DNA of 64,000 bases from Prostheceraeus crozeri (taxonomy: Eukaryota > Platyhelminthes > Polycladida > Euryleptidae): NCBI GenBank assembly GCA_907163375.1, contig CAJQUW010005337.1, positions 1-64,000 on the forward strand. The letters are read 5' to 3'. The notes under the pieces are model-generated. The model had not been told where the DNA came from. It saw only the letters and a program-made list of their open reading frames with translations, and made no database searches. Positions 1-12,100 of this stretch are shown here, one piece after another (the stretch's first letter is position 1; each line of letters begins with the position of its first letter). A program made the translations under genes and the position numbers.

Positions 1-199
1 CCCTGCCGTTGTGATGGATGCGGTTGCAATGTTTATACCGGTAACCGTGGGCTAAACTGTAGATAAAGAGAGGAGGACTGGATAACTCAGCAGTCATAAT
101 AGAGGAACAGATGGTTGGAGCGGAGACGTAGACTTTTGGGGGCAAGATGCAAGATGGAGAACGAAATTCACCGAAGAGCCAACCAGTTCCGAGATAATG

Positions 200-625
200 C
201 AGAACGCGACATTGAAGAGAAGAGTACGGCCATGACATTCCGAGAGACCTGCAGAACTCGACAATGAAGAGGAAGATTGCATAGAGAGCAAGACATCCGA
301 GAGACTTGGTCGCAGAAAAACTCGACAAGGACAGAAGGAAGGATTGAGCCAATCATACGAGGAATAGCTGCAGAAACATCGACAATAGAAGAGGAAGGGA
401 TCTACGGCAGACATCCGAGAGACTCAGAACTCGACAGTGAAGAGGAAGGAATTGAGCAATCCTACGAATACTGCAGACCTCGACAATAAGAGGAAGGAGT
501 ACGGGCAGACATCCAGAGAAGACTGCAGAACTTGAACAAGAGAGGAAGAGGCATATCGGCCAGACATTCCGAGAGACTGCAGAAACTCGACAGTGAAGAG
601 GAAGGATTACGGGCAGACATCATGG
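200..625 (+). repeat. Degenerate tandem repeat, unit about 54-58 bp
   Basis: About seven imperfect units follow one another. Each contains GACATCCGAGAG or a close variant, then CTGCAGAACTCGACA, then GAAGAGGAAGGA. GACAT-type starts lie near 234, 292, 410, 508, 562 and 616. Unit length is not a constant multiple of three, so the short open frames here are probably by-products of the repeat. It could be a decayed coding minisatellite, because the acidic string DSEEEG recurs in translation. Confidence 0.7.
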
Positions 626-795
626 TGAGAGGATTGGGCTACAGGGATCAGGCGTTGTTCGATATACCAGGTGAAGCCACTCCGTATGATACCGATTCGT
701 ACGATGGTCGCACTCCAACTGAATATTTAGACAAATGCTGGGAAAAACAGAAAGAGAAGAAATATTTATGTACTCACCGCAGAAGTGAATTTTAA
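532..795 (+). other. Short open frame running out of the tandem repeat, unknown
   Basis: The frame begins in the minisatellite and leaves it near 625. The last 55 or so residues are non-repetitive, include LFDIPGEATPYDTD, and end in a basic lysine-rich stretch before a stop. I do not recognise a family. No splice sites or neighbours support it as an exon, so it may be a fragment of a lost gene or chance. Confidence 0.2.
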
Positions 796-829
796 TCCCG
801 CTGATGCCTTCTCCTGTTGAAAGGATCAT

Positions 830-1780
830 ATGGTACTCAAGTCAAGTCTTTTCTTCGAGGCTTCTGTCCCTTAAACTTCATGCCAAATGGGAGAGAGCAC
901 TTCATGGGTGATTAGACCCAACAACATTCCTTTGTATACATCCAAGCATCATGTTTACACTGAATAAGGTCAACCAAAGCCACTGCATGAGAGGTTCACG
1001 CAGAGGAAAGAGAGAATCGGACTAACTAGGCTTCGATGATGGGCGGCTGGAATCCCGTGTGAATTTTAGATTTGACGACTTTTCTCTTACTTTTCTTTCC
1101 TTTGGACTTTCGTACTTACTCTTAACCTTATTACTGCTATTGCTTTTTTGTAATCGTAAATGTACTTGGTTCGTAAAACATATATTGTTACTAATTAGTT
1201 GCATTATTTATAGGAGCCTTCTCGTAGCAAAGAACTTTCTCATAATTCCGATTTATAATGATCTAAAACTTGCGTTTCAAAATTTAAAAGACATTCGGAA
1301 AACCCCATTGCTGCACATCGCAACGCAAACGAACAATAAAGGAAGTTGTAAGTAATCAGAACATTTACATGAAAATATGCAGCAAATTTCGTTTCAAATT
1401 GAAAAGCAATTTATCCTAAAATATAATTGAGCTTCTATAAACTGTTCGAAGGTTAATGAAACATAATGTTGTTCGTCGTTTTCACCGCTAGGGTGGACAG
1501 TCATGTGTTTTTCGCAGTCCTAGATCTCAATGTTTCTTTAGACAATTCTTCATCTTCAGCACCTGTGCTAATTGTACATCCAATTAAATATGTTGCAAAA
1601 AGCTCAAAGAATGTATTAAATTTGACATGCACTCATGCTATGAACTTGAACGCGTAAATTGAAAAGGTAAAAGATCCACAATAAAACATACACAGGAATG
1701 GTCCATATGACATTGTCAATTGATTTTTTGCCATGATTTCACTTACACCTGCCATATATTGCAACGAATATTTTTCATTG
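830..1780. other. No gene seen
   Basis: AT-rich sequence with only short open frames of about 60-100 residues lacking recognisable motifs. I see no repeat structure or splice-bounded exon here. Confidence 0.6.
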
Positions 1781-1802
1781 AATTACTGTCTTGGCACCGC
1801 AC

Positions 1803-2027
1803 CTATGAAATGGGACGATGTTCCTTTGGGTTTCAAGTGGACCGGGAAGATATTGATCACATCTAGAATTGAGCTGACAATCATCTGGTCAGCATCAAAG
1901 ATTTCTTTCATAGCATACTGAGCTTCTTCATCTTCCTTATCCTTGCATAAGTAGACATTGAATGAACCTTCCTCCAAGCGCTTAATTTTCTCCCATTCAT
2001 GGATTTCTTTCAAGGGTTTTGATTTGT
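1803..2027 (-). CDS. Protein-kinase-like exon (start of catalytic domain), partial
   Basis: The minus-strand frame reads EWEKIKRLEEGSFNVYLC and then QYAMKEI. This matches the first steps of a protein kinase fold: the glycine-rich loop and the ATP-binding lysine in the AMK motif. The loop is degenerate, with LEEGSF where LGEGSFG is usual, so this could be a pseudokinase or a decaying copy. An acceptor TTGTTCCAG precedes the exon at 2028, and the exon then begins with two bases of a codon (phase 1). A weak possible donor, GTGCGG, lies at 1797-1802 and would give a 225-bp symmetric exon; without it the frame continues to about 1783. The MAP3K-like wording of the loop is only a resemblance. Its phase matches the donors of the upstream minus-strand domain exons, so it may be the next exon of that gene. 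No further kinase exons are seen before the window begins. Confidence 0.5.
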
Positions 2028-2229
2028 CTGGAACAAAAATCGATAAAATGAATGGAGGCTAGTATCTGCTGTTTGAAAGATCAACAACTGAAAAGATTTT
2101 TCAACTGAACAAGTTCGCATGATCTCCAAGGATACAGATGTAGAAGCTTGGTTTACTTAGGCTTCTAAAAAGAGCTTCCACTCCGCATCTGACATCATCT
2201 CACTGTAGTTTAAAGCTGCATGTAGCAAA

Positions 2230-2495
2230 GTCCGGCAGCCAGCACGAGTTTCTGCAGGGAACGAGGTCGACAATGAGACTTTCACAGAATGATGTACACC
2301 TCACAGTCCGACAGCCAGCACGAGTTTCTGCAGGGAATGAGGCCAAAAATGAGACTTTCAAAGAATGATGTACATCTCATAGTCCGGCAGCCAGCACGAG
2401 TTTCTGCAGGGAACGAGGCCGAAAGTGAGACTTTCACAGAATGATGTACACCTCATAGTCAGGCAGCCAGAGTGAGTTTCTACACGGACTCATTA
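2230..2495 (+). repeat. 76-bp tandem repeat, about 3.4 copies
   Basis: Units start at 2230, 2306, 2382 and 2458 with GTCCGGCAGCCAGCACGAG or a near copy, giving a regular 76-bp period. Copies differ by a few substitutions and the last is truncated near 2495. No coding role is visible. Confidence 0.9.
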
Positions 2496-2499
2496 ATAT

Positions 2500-3890
2500 T
2501 GCTTTTATATTTAAAGCATATCTGAATGTATTTGTATGGACTTTGTATAATTTTTTATAATGAAATTTTGTACATCAATTAAATTATGGTAGAAGGGCAT
2601 GAAAAGTTGCTCACTTTTTAGGGGGACGTTCCCCCGGTTACGCAGTAATGCAGGGTCGTGTCTGCAATTGCCCCACGTCCATTCAATGTAATATAGCTGT
2701 GTTTCATAGAAATGTCCTGGGTCTAGATGTGTTACTGATTTTATGATATGAATAAATCGTGAAAGATCTGTCTTAATGGCTTCGAGTGAAAACCAATTTT
2801 CTTATTTTGTGCGCTGTTCCAGAAATATCGTGCGTAATAGCACAATAAAGAATTTTTGGAATGATGCACCACAAGTAGGGCCTAGCAATTGTTGTTTAGA
2901 TTCTCTCAATCTGCAAGTCTACATGACCACCTCGGAGCAAACTGGGCAGTTGACTAATTCAACTGCATGTTTTGAACACATGAATTTTCCTCATTATCGT
3001 TGAGTAGATTTTACATGACTGTTTCCTTGGCAAAATCCACAAAAGCCTCGCCTCGTCAAATTCCTGTTTAGTGAACATGATTAATTTTGCATGATATCCA
3101 GTGAATGCATTGCACCAACAACTTCATTATTCAGGTTTTGAGTAATGCAACTTTGCATGCTCTTGCCGAAGAGCTGGTGCCTACAATTCAAAAGAAAACG
3201 GAACCGGAAGGATTGGCAATCACTAGGCCTATTTGAAGACAACTTTGCGAATGAGTTCGAGGCGAAATGTCAGTCAAGTTCATCAAAAACATGATGACGA
3301 CATGTGTACTAATAGATCTACTGGTCCATCATATCCACACCAGATTTTGTATCCAGATTGTAACCATCGAGTACTTCTAGCAAACCACCTTCAAGATCGT
3401 TAGCCATTGTTAGTATGGTTGTGAGTAGAACACATTAGGAACCTTGAAATCAAAAACTTCAACCACATGTTTGGAAGGCGATTCTCGAAATTTACTCCCT
3501 TCCCATTAACGATTCAAAACAACTAAAGACTACGAAGCGACAATTGATTGATCAGACATAGTAGCACGCTAGAATGAAAGTAAGAGTATCGTCTTTCTTT
3601 TCATCATTCATCTTTGTGTTTACAGCAAAATGAGTATCTCTTTCCGAAAGTAACGGATATATATGCGATCTACGAAAAACCATCGATGATGCACGAACTG
3701 CATGAAGATATTTGCACCCAATCTACACTAAAAGTTCAACGGTTGAAAATTACATACGATCAAAGCTACAATTAACCGAGGAGCATTTATTATTATTCAA
3801 AAACGTTAAGTTGAATAATCAATACGTCTCAAATATCTACTGCTTTCATTCTACCATTCGAAACGCTGTCATGATTACTTAACTTTCTTT
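2500..3890. other. No gene seen
   Basis: Only short frames without motifs. I see no mobile-element ends or splice-bounded exon in this stretch. Confidence 0.6.
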
Positions 3891-3891
3891 T

Positions 3892-5685
3892 TTAACACTA
3901 GAAGTACGGTACCGGTCAATTGACCGGCAGGACAGTCTAATTTTGACCTGGCAGGAGAAGTAAAATGTTACTTAGATTTCAATATACTTGTACAATTCAA
4001 TATGTCATTTATTTCTTTAGCTACGCTTTTAGCTGCAATAGAAATCATTACTGCTGCACGATTGGACACGTTGCAGTGAGATCCCAATAAGGTTTGGTCA
4101 GCATCCTGCCCACACTATCATTCGTAGAGAAGGAGGCCCTACAACGTTTGCTGGCAGCAAGGTCGATGATGTAACAGATATCTTTGCTGGGCTGTGGAAA
4201 TTTGAACGCGATCACTGACTACACCTTGACAGAGGCAAGGAGGAATAAGGTGACAGTTTGCGTTTGGAACGATGATTCGCGACATCTCCACTCCATCTCA
4301 ACATTATTTCCATGAAACATTTATTGACTTATTGACTCCCTGGTGCACAAGATGCACAAGATTCGATGACAAATAAACGAAGACAGAAGATAAATTCTAA
4401 CACAAGCGAGAAATGGTGAAAATGATCTGAAATGTTATTTTCCTCTATAGAACTCCCATTGCCTCAAAAAGCAGCAAAATTTGGGGTTAATTTCTCGCTT
4501 ATGTGTGATGCCGAAAATTTCTGCATCCTCAATGCTTCACTATATACGTTGATCGAGATCGAGACAGAGAGAGAGAAACCTTGCTCAACACGCTGTAGAA
4601 AAGGCTCCTTTTCACGGGTCTGACTAACATAGCACTCACAAATGTCAAGAAATATCACAATGTCTTTACATCTTACCAGCTGGCTGTGTCAATGAGGCAG
4701 AATGGATTTTCTATCGGAGGAAATCGTCTGGAAATTCCATCATCGATTATTATCAATTAATACAAAGAAACGGAACTATATCACCCGAGCTCTCAGAACT
4801 GATGAAGCTACAATAGCAGCGTACAAGGCGATCAGAAACAAATGTGGCACTTCTTAGCAGTCGCTGCACAGAACCGGCCGGAGTCGTTGAACATGGTGCC
4901 ACGAATCCCACATCGAAGCCTCAAACATGTCTACGTTGCAATCAAACTAGAGGTAGTCGACTTGCCTGATCAGAGGGTTCGTTATTATTCCTTCAAAGTT
5001 CAATCATGTGCATGGCGGTTAACGTATTTTGTCCATTTGATCGATATGTGTCCTTGAACGCTGACGTGATTTCCAAAATTTTGGGACTTTTTAGTGATTC
5101 GGATGTTGTGCAAGGTGATTCGGATGCTTCATCGCCGAACAAACTAACCAAGTTGTCACCACGAAGGACAACCTGAACAGTCTCGCTGAATTACCTATCG
5201 CTTGAGCGACAAAAACAAAACAAGTCGACCTGTTTTTCTGCAAGAAATTCACATGTGGTCCACGCTCGAGAAGTACTTGCAAAATTTGCTCAAAATAACT
5301 TCACTTCGTACAGCCCCTAGCATATTGCAGCATATGGTGAATAACGAACAAGCAAACCTGGCATTATTTTTGACTTGTAGCTGCAATGCAATGTAGGCAC
5401 AGATGCCTACAAAAATTGAACTTTGTAATAATTTCCTGTATATGCATATGCTGCATAAAAATGTATATGTAATTCATATGAAATTTCCCAGCTTAAACTG
5501 CAATGGAAATTTGATGTAATTTTAAAGTAATAATATAATAATTAAGTTTTTTTTCAATATTTATGCAGCAGGCATGACTAAGGATGGCAAACTTAAAAAA
5601 GAAACTAGCGATGTTTTCTTCAGCCGGTCAATTGACCGGTGCCGTTCTTATCCGTAGATAGAATTTGCCGTACTTCTGGGCTTAA
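3892..5685 (+). mobile_element. piggyBac-like DNA transposon, decayed
   Basis: Both ends abut TTAA (3892-3895 and 5682-5685), the target duplication of piggyBac elements. Just inside, the ends carry an inverted AGAAGTACGG. Further in, each end has the same 16-bp perfect palindrome CCGGTCAATTGACCGG (left end near 3915, right end near 5625). The interior of about 1.78 kb holds a remnant of the transposase C-terminal part at 4842-5057. The rest of the transposase is not readable as a continuous frame, so the element is dead. Confidence 0.8.
4842..5057 (+). pseudogene. piggyBac transposase remnant
   Basis: The translation contains VVDLPDQRVRYYSFKVQS followed by a hydrophobic FVHLIDMC. This corresponds to the piggyBac DDE domain segment usually read as GVDLxDQ..SYY, then an aromatic-rich stretch and a LLD/LID motif, which lies near the last catalytic aspartate. 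The family transposase is about 550-600 residues, and only about 70 are legible here. It sits in plus orientation between the TTAA-flanked ends of the element. Upstream catalytic blocks were not found. Confidence 0.7.
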
Positions 5686-5728
5686 AACAGAAAATTTACA
5701 TGCTCCTCAAATATCTGTGGCCCTGATC

Positions 5729-7483
5729 GCACAAGGTTGGAGCCGGCCGAGTTTTTGGCGGCCGTAGGCCTCGCCGTTGGTCAGAAAAGTCGGCCGGTCG
5801 GCGACCGGAGTATTGAAAAACTGATCGATCGGTAACCAGCCTATTGAACACCGACCGGTGGGGGCTGAGACAACGGCTGGCGTCTCTGTACAGGTTGGTT
5901 GAAGCTTTGATCTTCAGACATTGCTTGGTCAACTTAGTGTAAAGTCGGGTAATATCGACAGTTAAGCCACCTTTCCAAAATGATGTTTTAGAACTTCAGT
6001 AACTCATCCATACCATGCAGCAAATTGCACCAACAAGTAGTTGACTCGCAAAAGTACAACAGAGGCTTGGTGGAGCACTTCTGATTGCCTCATCCTGACA
6101 GATATCGAAGCGTGAAGTGAGTCGCCGAATTCTGCGATATATTGTACAAATCAGTCAGCTTCTTCACGCGCCATCTCACAGTTAAGTGCTTGGTTATTCC
6201 ATAGCATAGGGGAATGTAGTTTCACTGAATAGTATTGCCTCCGTCAAATTCTTTAGTTGTTTTAAGTTTTATTGTCACATGAAGTCGATGCAGAAATGTC
6301 CGGTAATATCGACACTACTGTTGATAGGTACAAACAGCATTTTCAGGAAGATACTGACTAAATAGCCAGTATTTTATCATTATTGTTTACTGTCTCATAT
6401 AATATTGCCTTCACAATATTGGAATGTATCCCTATATGAATTATTAGGTCTATTCAGACCATGCGTGGAAAATATCGGATAATATAGGCAGTTCAAAACA
6501 GCTTTAGGGCTCTCACGGTTGCATTTCTCGGTTTTGATATGAAGCATGATATCCAAAAAAATCTCTTCCTACTCGAATCCATTTATCCATCGATTTAATT
6601 TCCGATTTTAGGTGAAAAGTGAGGTGTGCAGTCTATAATGATATTCGCAACATATCCGACACATAGGGCGACATCGACAGTTCCTTAAAAAGACGTCAAA
6701 AAAGACAAGACAAACTGGAGACACTATATATTATACGAAACGACATTTTACACATCTGTTGTATCTTTGATTGTCTGAAAATGCGAAACTTCATCACTCT
6801 CCGCTGCGTTACACGCTTGGGTTACATACATGAAAAATCTTCTTTTTCTTCTTTTTATTTGACGAAGATGGACTCGCCTATCTAGACTGCTCTCAGTCAT
6901 GAAATTCCACCTTCACGGACTGTCAAAGAAACAGTAAATATGTCAAGTTTCGTTTCATAATGTCTTTAGTCTACTATACCTGGCAAATTTTGACTCTTCT
7001 ATTTGGGACTGTCGATATTATGTGAACATCTTTATAGGTTGCACACCTTCCGCTGTCAAATGTTCGCGTAGTAGGCCTAAGCTCCACGTGTTGTATAGAC
7101 TGTCCCATGTAGTTAAATTATTCAAGATCTGGAATAATGTTACAATAGATAGGCAAAGGAATGCACAATTCTTGCAAAATTCGTACAGGCTGGAATATAG
7201 AATTCTGGAAACTTTATTTCAGATAAAGTAGGGTATGAAACTGCATGCATAAGTTACCGGTAATACTCTTTTAAAAGTTCACAGCATTTACGTCACACAA
7301 CATGCGTATAGGTACTCTCAAATTATGTTGCATTCATATTTTCTTAATGGTGAAGTCATTGACTGAACAATTCCACAATGAATGCCGTTGACATCGGTCG
7401 TATTAAGTTAATCGGCCGGCCAGACTTCAAAATTTGCGGCCGCGACCGGGCCGGCACTTCAAAGCCGGATCCAACCATGTCGC
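5729..7483. repeat. Candidate unassigned transposon or diverged repeat block
   Basis: GCACAAGGTTGGAGCCGGC at 5729-5747 is partly matched in inverse by GCCGGATCCAACCATGTCGC at 7464-7483. Both sit in GC-rich patches unusual for this AT-rich window. Between them, a motif close to GGTAATATCGACAGTT recurs in direct orientation near 5946, 6302, 6479 and 6668, and once inverted near 7008. No transposase frame is recognisable. This may be one element with imperfect ends, or nested old repeats. Confidence 0.35.
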
Positions 7484-7600
7484 ACATGCTTGCGAAGATC
7501 TTAAGGTGGTAAGGGGAGGGTGGTGGAGAGAGGGTCGATGTAATATCATCCCGACTAGAAATAGATAGCCCTTGAACAGTCCCACAGAATTAAAACTTAC

Positions 7601-7944
7601 CGTCTTCAGCATTTTGAACAATTACACAATTCTCATTATCTCGTATAACTGAAAAGTCTTCATCATCATCATACAAAGATACAGTTACTCTATTCTCCAC
7701 ATCACACCCATATCCTTGCCCGTTCAAGTCACAGAACTCTATTCCTGCATAGTAGACTCGGGTGTTTCCAGCTCTTCCAATCTCCCTTTTCAGAACAATT
7801 TCATTGGGAGTTTTCTTCATTTTTTCCGCTATCAGTTTTCGGATCTCTCCTGTAGTTGGATGATCCGACAATTTTCTTGTGATGTTAAAATGTATTCCAC
7901 CCTTGTAGTCTTTACATTTGTTCCCAATATCCCAGTGTTGTCTT
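7601..7944 (-). CDS. Repeated-domain exon, copy A (unknown domain)
   Basis: An internal exon on the minus strand, 344 bp if the acceptor TTGCAG next to 7944 is used, ending at a strong GTAAGT donor (7595-7600). It encodes about 114 residues homologous to exons at 38903-39250 and 53987-54334. Shared landmarks, in order: C-x-DY-x-G, FNIT, KLSDHPTTGEIRKLI, KM-x-K-x-P-x-E, LKR, G-x-x-F-x-D-x-x-G, an acidic DDD patch, and NCVIVQNA. The PT-x-GEIRKLIAEKM helix after two presumed strands recalls a ubiquitin-like beta-grasp, but I cannot name a family. The exon ends in phase 1 like its paralogues, but its acceptor side reads in phase 2, not phase 1. An 8-bp G run precedes the acceptor. This copy is the most diverged and may be mis-assembled, skipped or decaying. 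Confidence 0.6.
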
Positions 7945-8242
7945 CTGCAATGCCACAACCCCCCCCTAAAAAGAGATTAGCACAGACGGCTTTGTTCTAA
8001 AGTTAATGTTGAGGTCATATGAAAATAAACAGACTTGCTTTTAGGGCGCTTCGATTAACTTTTTAATGTCCAACCTTTACTGCTAAAACTGTATGTGTAA
8101 AAAGGTGAACATGGTAATCCTATCAAACATGTGATGGGATCTGGCGAAGAGGATCAGTGCATGGAAAATACGGAAGTCCAATAATAAGAAAATTATTTGG
8201 CTACTCTGAGCTCTCGCTGCCTCTTGCAAGAGTAAACGGCAG

Positions 8243-8415
8243 ACATCCACTACATCCATAATCTACTACATTTCCATACCAACACCCTCCATTTCCCCCC
8301 ACTTCAACAATTACATAACCACAACACCAACAAAACTAAAACCAAATCCAAATCACATCCCAATACCCTACCAAATCCACTACCCTCCCACAACAAATCA
8401 CCCCATCACCACCCA

Positions 8416-8455
<40 letters not shown>

Positions 8456-8731
8456 CCTACCCCCCCCCCTCCCCTCCTCCCCCCCCCACCCACCCCCCCC
8501 CCCCCCTCAACCCACCCACCCCCCCCCCCAACCCCCCCCCCCCCCCCACCCCCCCCCCCCCCCCCCCCCCCCCCACCCCCCCCCCCCCCCCCCCACCCCC
8601 CCCCCCCCCCCCCCCCTCTCCCCCCCCCCCCCATCCCCCCCCCCCACCCTACCCCCCCCCTCCCCCCCACCCTCCCCCACCCCCCCCCTCCCCCACCCCC
8701 CTCCCCCCAACCCCCCCCACCCCCCCCCCCC

Positions 8732-8783
<52 letters not shown>

Positions 8784-9064
8784 CCCCACCCTCCCCCAAC
8801 CCCCCCCCCCCCCCCCCCCCCCCTCCCCCCACCCCCCCCCCCCCCCCCCTCTCACCCCCTCCCCCCCCCTCCCCCCCCACCCCACATCCTCCACCCTCCC
8901 CCACCCTTTATCACCCCCTTCTACTACCTATAATCACTTAATAACTCCTCATCCTCTCTCCTCATTCTACAATTCATCAACCTACTATCACACAATCACA
9001 AAACTCCACCTTTCTATAACTAATCACCTAAACCACAACCTCCCCCTAAAATACAATCTATTCC
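8243..9064 (+). repeat. G-free poly-C / C-rich low-complexity tract
   Basis: There is no G on the plus strand for 822 consecutive bases. The core (about 8419-8900) is runs of C broken by single A or T. The flanks are mixed A/C/T text that also lacks G. This is either a genuine strand-asymmetric simple repeat or an assembly/consensus artefact of a long C homopolymer. The long glycine-rich frames on the opposite strand are products of the C runs and not genes. Confidence 0.9.
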
Positions 9065-9189
9065 GCATACCTAAACTCTAACCCTATTTCCTTTATCAAC
9101 CCCCCCCCAAACAACACAAACCCACAACCTCAACAACCTCACTACCATCAAACACTACATCTAACCCTATAAGACCTTTCGTTTAGCAC

Positions 9190-12100
9190 GCCAATGGAAG
9201 GAGAGGATGAAGACGAACTCACTGAATATTTGAATATTAAGTATGTCAACATAAACGGACTCAATGATGATAAAATTTTAAATTCTGACTTGATGAATGA
9301 TATGGAAAATGCTGATATAATTTGCTTCTGTGAAACTCATTTGAAAGATATTGATAACTTTCCCATTATCAAAAATTATGAAGGTCACCACTCAATAGGA
9401 AAAAAAGAATGCAAACTTGGTAGAAACATAAAAGGAATATCAATATTCTTCAAAGATAGTTTAACCAATCTCAAATTTGAAAATATTGTGAATTATAAAG
9501 GCACAGTCATGATCGAAAAGATATCAAGTACTAAATTTCGTTGTTTTAAAGATATTTACCTAATTATCTGCTACAGAGGTAACAAAGAATCAAGATATAA
9601 AGATAAACAGTTTTTTCAAATCATTAAGAATTATATCCTCCAATACAATATGGAAAATATAATCCTTATCGGAGATTTGAATGGACGAATTGGACTAGAA
9701 AATGACAACCTACACTTCGGTTTTCCAAAAAGAGTATCTGCTGATACAACATTAAATAATTATGGTCGTGATATACTAACATTTTGCAATGAAACTAAAT
9801 TGATCATAGCAAATGGAATAGATTTGAGGTGGAGGCAGATCCAAGGGTATGTGCACGTTTCATTGTAGTTCATGATATTACAATATAAAAATATCTATGA
9901 TGATTATTTCTATTATCGTAAATCAATTTTGACATTATTGGGATTACAAGTGTGAAATCAGCACGGTTCTGACTATGTACCTGACAGATAGCTTCACTCC
10001 GAGTAGAAATAACTCTGAAAAAATTAACATGAAATAATGTCTCACAAAGGAATCTTATGATAAGGGAACCGAAGTCTAAATTCATTCCTACACTGTAAAA
10101 ATATTTCCCTATAATGGATCCCACGGAATAATATTGCATGCTTTGATGATAATATATTCCAAAGAAATTGTGAGGATCTATCGAATAAAATTGACTCTCA
10201 ATGATGAATATGTATGACCATATACGCTACTCAGAGCTTTTACTAATATAAAGATGATAAGCCTATATTATTCCAGAGTAAATCTATGAGACTATTAATG
10301 ATACTAAATCAAAAATACTCAAGGAGATATAATACAAACTTAGAAATTTACATTTAGGAAAAATGTTACGATTTTCATAGCAGAATCAATATCTGATAAC
10401 AATTTGAAAAGTTAAGTTGTTTCTCCATACGAGGTACTATCTTAAAACCAGAAATTAGAATGAAATATAATAGAAGATAAAATATGTTAAAATATAGATA
10501 AACTTATCATTTGCCTTTAAAGAGAGCGAAAGACCATTGATCAAAAAGTATTGGAGCGATTAACAAAAGTAAGAAACCTGTTAAAAACAAGCAATCTATA
10601 CAGCTCAAAGATTTCTTAATCAAATTTTAAATGTAGCCGTTATCATTCCTATAAATGACTTAATGTTAATCAGATTGATTAAAGAAATTAAACTGCGATG
10701 AACATTTAGATACCTGATCACAAAAATGAAATAGCAAACTATTAAAAATTAATGAAAGCGGTTAATCAAGTGGTCCAGATAAATTGGTATACGGTAATGT
10801 TTAAAATTAAATGACAATTCAATACACTTTTACAAAATCAGTTCAACAAATTTATGATGAAAATGTGAAATTACCCATCTCCCACAAGTTGGTTTACTCC
10901 TATTATAAATCTGGAATTAAAATGATGCAACCAGTTACAGGTATATAATTTGAGATCAAGTGTCGAAAAATATTAACGAAAATTTTGTATGAAACGATTG
11001 TAGATTGTATTATTCATCATAAAATAATTCACGAATGCCAGATAGGATTCGAAGGGTAATTCCACTGTTGATGGATCTTTATCCATTAAAGAAATTAGCA
11101 ATATAATAAGATTACAAACAGCTCTCTATCTGTGCTTCATAGATTTATCAAAGCATTTGACTCGGTTCAATAACCTTATTATTAAGACGTTACAATCTGT
11201 TTACCTAACAGCAATTTTCTCCGTCTAATGACCAATCAAATAATTGATGAAGAAATTATAGAATTCCTATTATATGGAAATGAATGATTTTATTTACATT
11301 GCTAAATGGTGTACCTCAAGGAGGAGACTGTTTGTCGCCGACTTTATTCTTCCATTATTTATGTATAGTTTAATAAACGAACTTCATTCCAGGATAAAAT
11401 GAAATCAATGCAGCTAAATATGTCATATAAAAATTAGATTGTTTAATCTACGCCGCTGACATTGTGTAATGAGTAACGATTAAAAATGGATTAATTGATC
11501 AAATCAAAATTGTTCATTTTTTTGTCGGAAATGGACTGAAAAATAATATGAAAAACAAATGTAATGATTAAAATGATACTATGATCATGATTATCTTGAC
11601 CATTGACTTCAAACGTCGAAAAGAGGACGAATTGAAATAGTAATGGATTATAAATATCTGGGTCTATGGCTCTCAATTAACACTAAAAAGCCTTGAATAT
11701 TGTGTAAAAGGGTATACAAATTTGCCTATCTGGACAGCAAAAAATTTAAGAGAATTTGGACAATGGTGAATGGATTAGTCGTGAAGAATACGTTCGTCAT
11801 GCTAACTTTATCGAAAATTGAATACGAGTGGGGAATTTTGTTTCACAACAATCTATCTGGTCTTCAATACAATTCAAAGCACAATTGTACAAACGTTTCT
11901 ATATTTGAATAACACGACTGCAAATAGTGCCTGAATGGCGATTTGGTCTGCTGCCATTTGAATTTCATTTTTTCAAGCAGCAATCAATTATTGGATTAAA
12001 ATAGTTTTTTTGTTGATGGCAATATATCATAAAAAGGGCTACAACCACATAAAGAAAACTTTTAGTTGAAATGAAATATTCATATTACCTGGTTGTTGGC

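Noticed and set aside
94-414. Minus-strand frame of 106 residues
   Set aside because: It is the shadow of the plus-strand minisatellite and shows no motif.
2615-2640. GGGGGACGTTCCCCC near-palindrome as a regulatory site
   Set aside because: Isolated, imperfect and without context.
8398-8904. Three glycine-rich open frames on the minus strand
   Set aside because: They are direct translation of C homopolymers on the opposite strand, with no other amino-acid signal.
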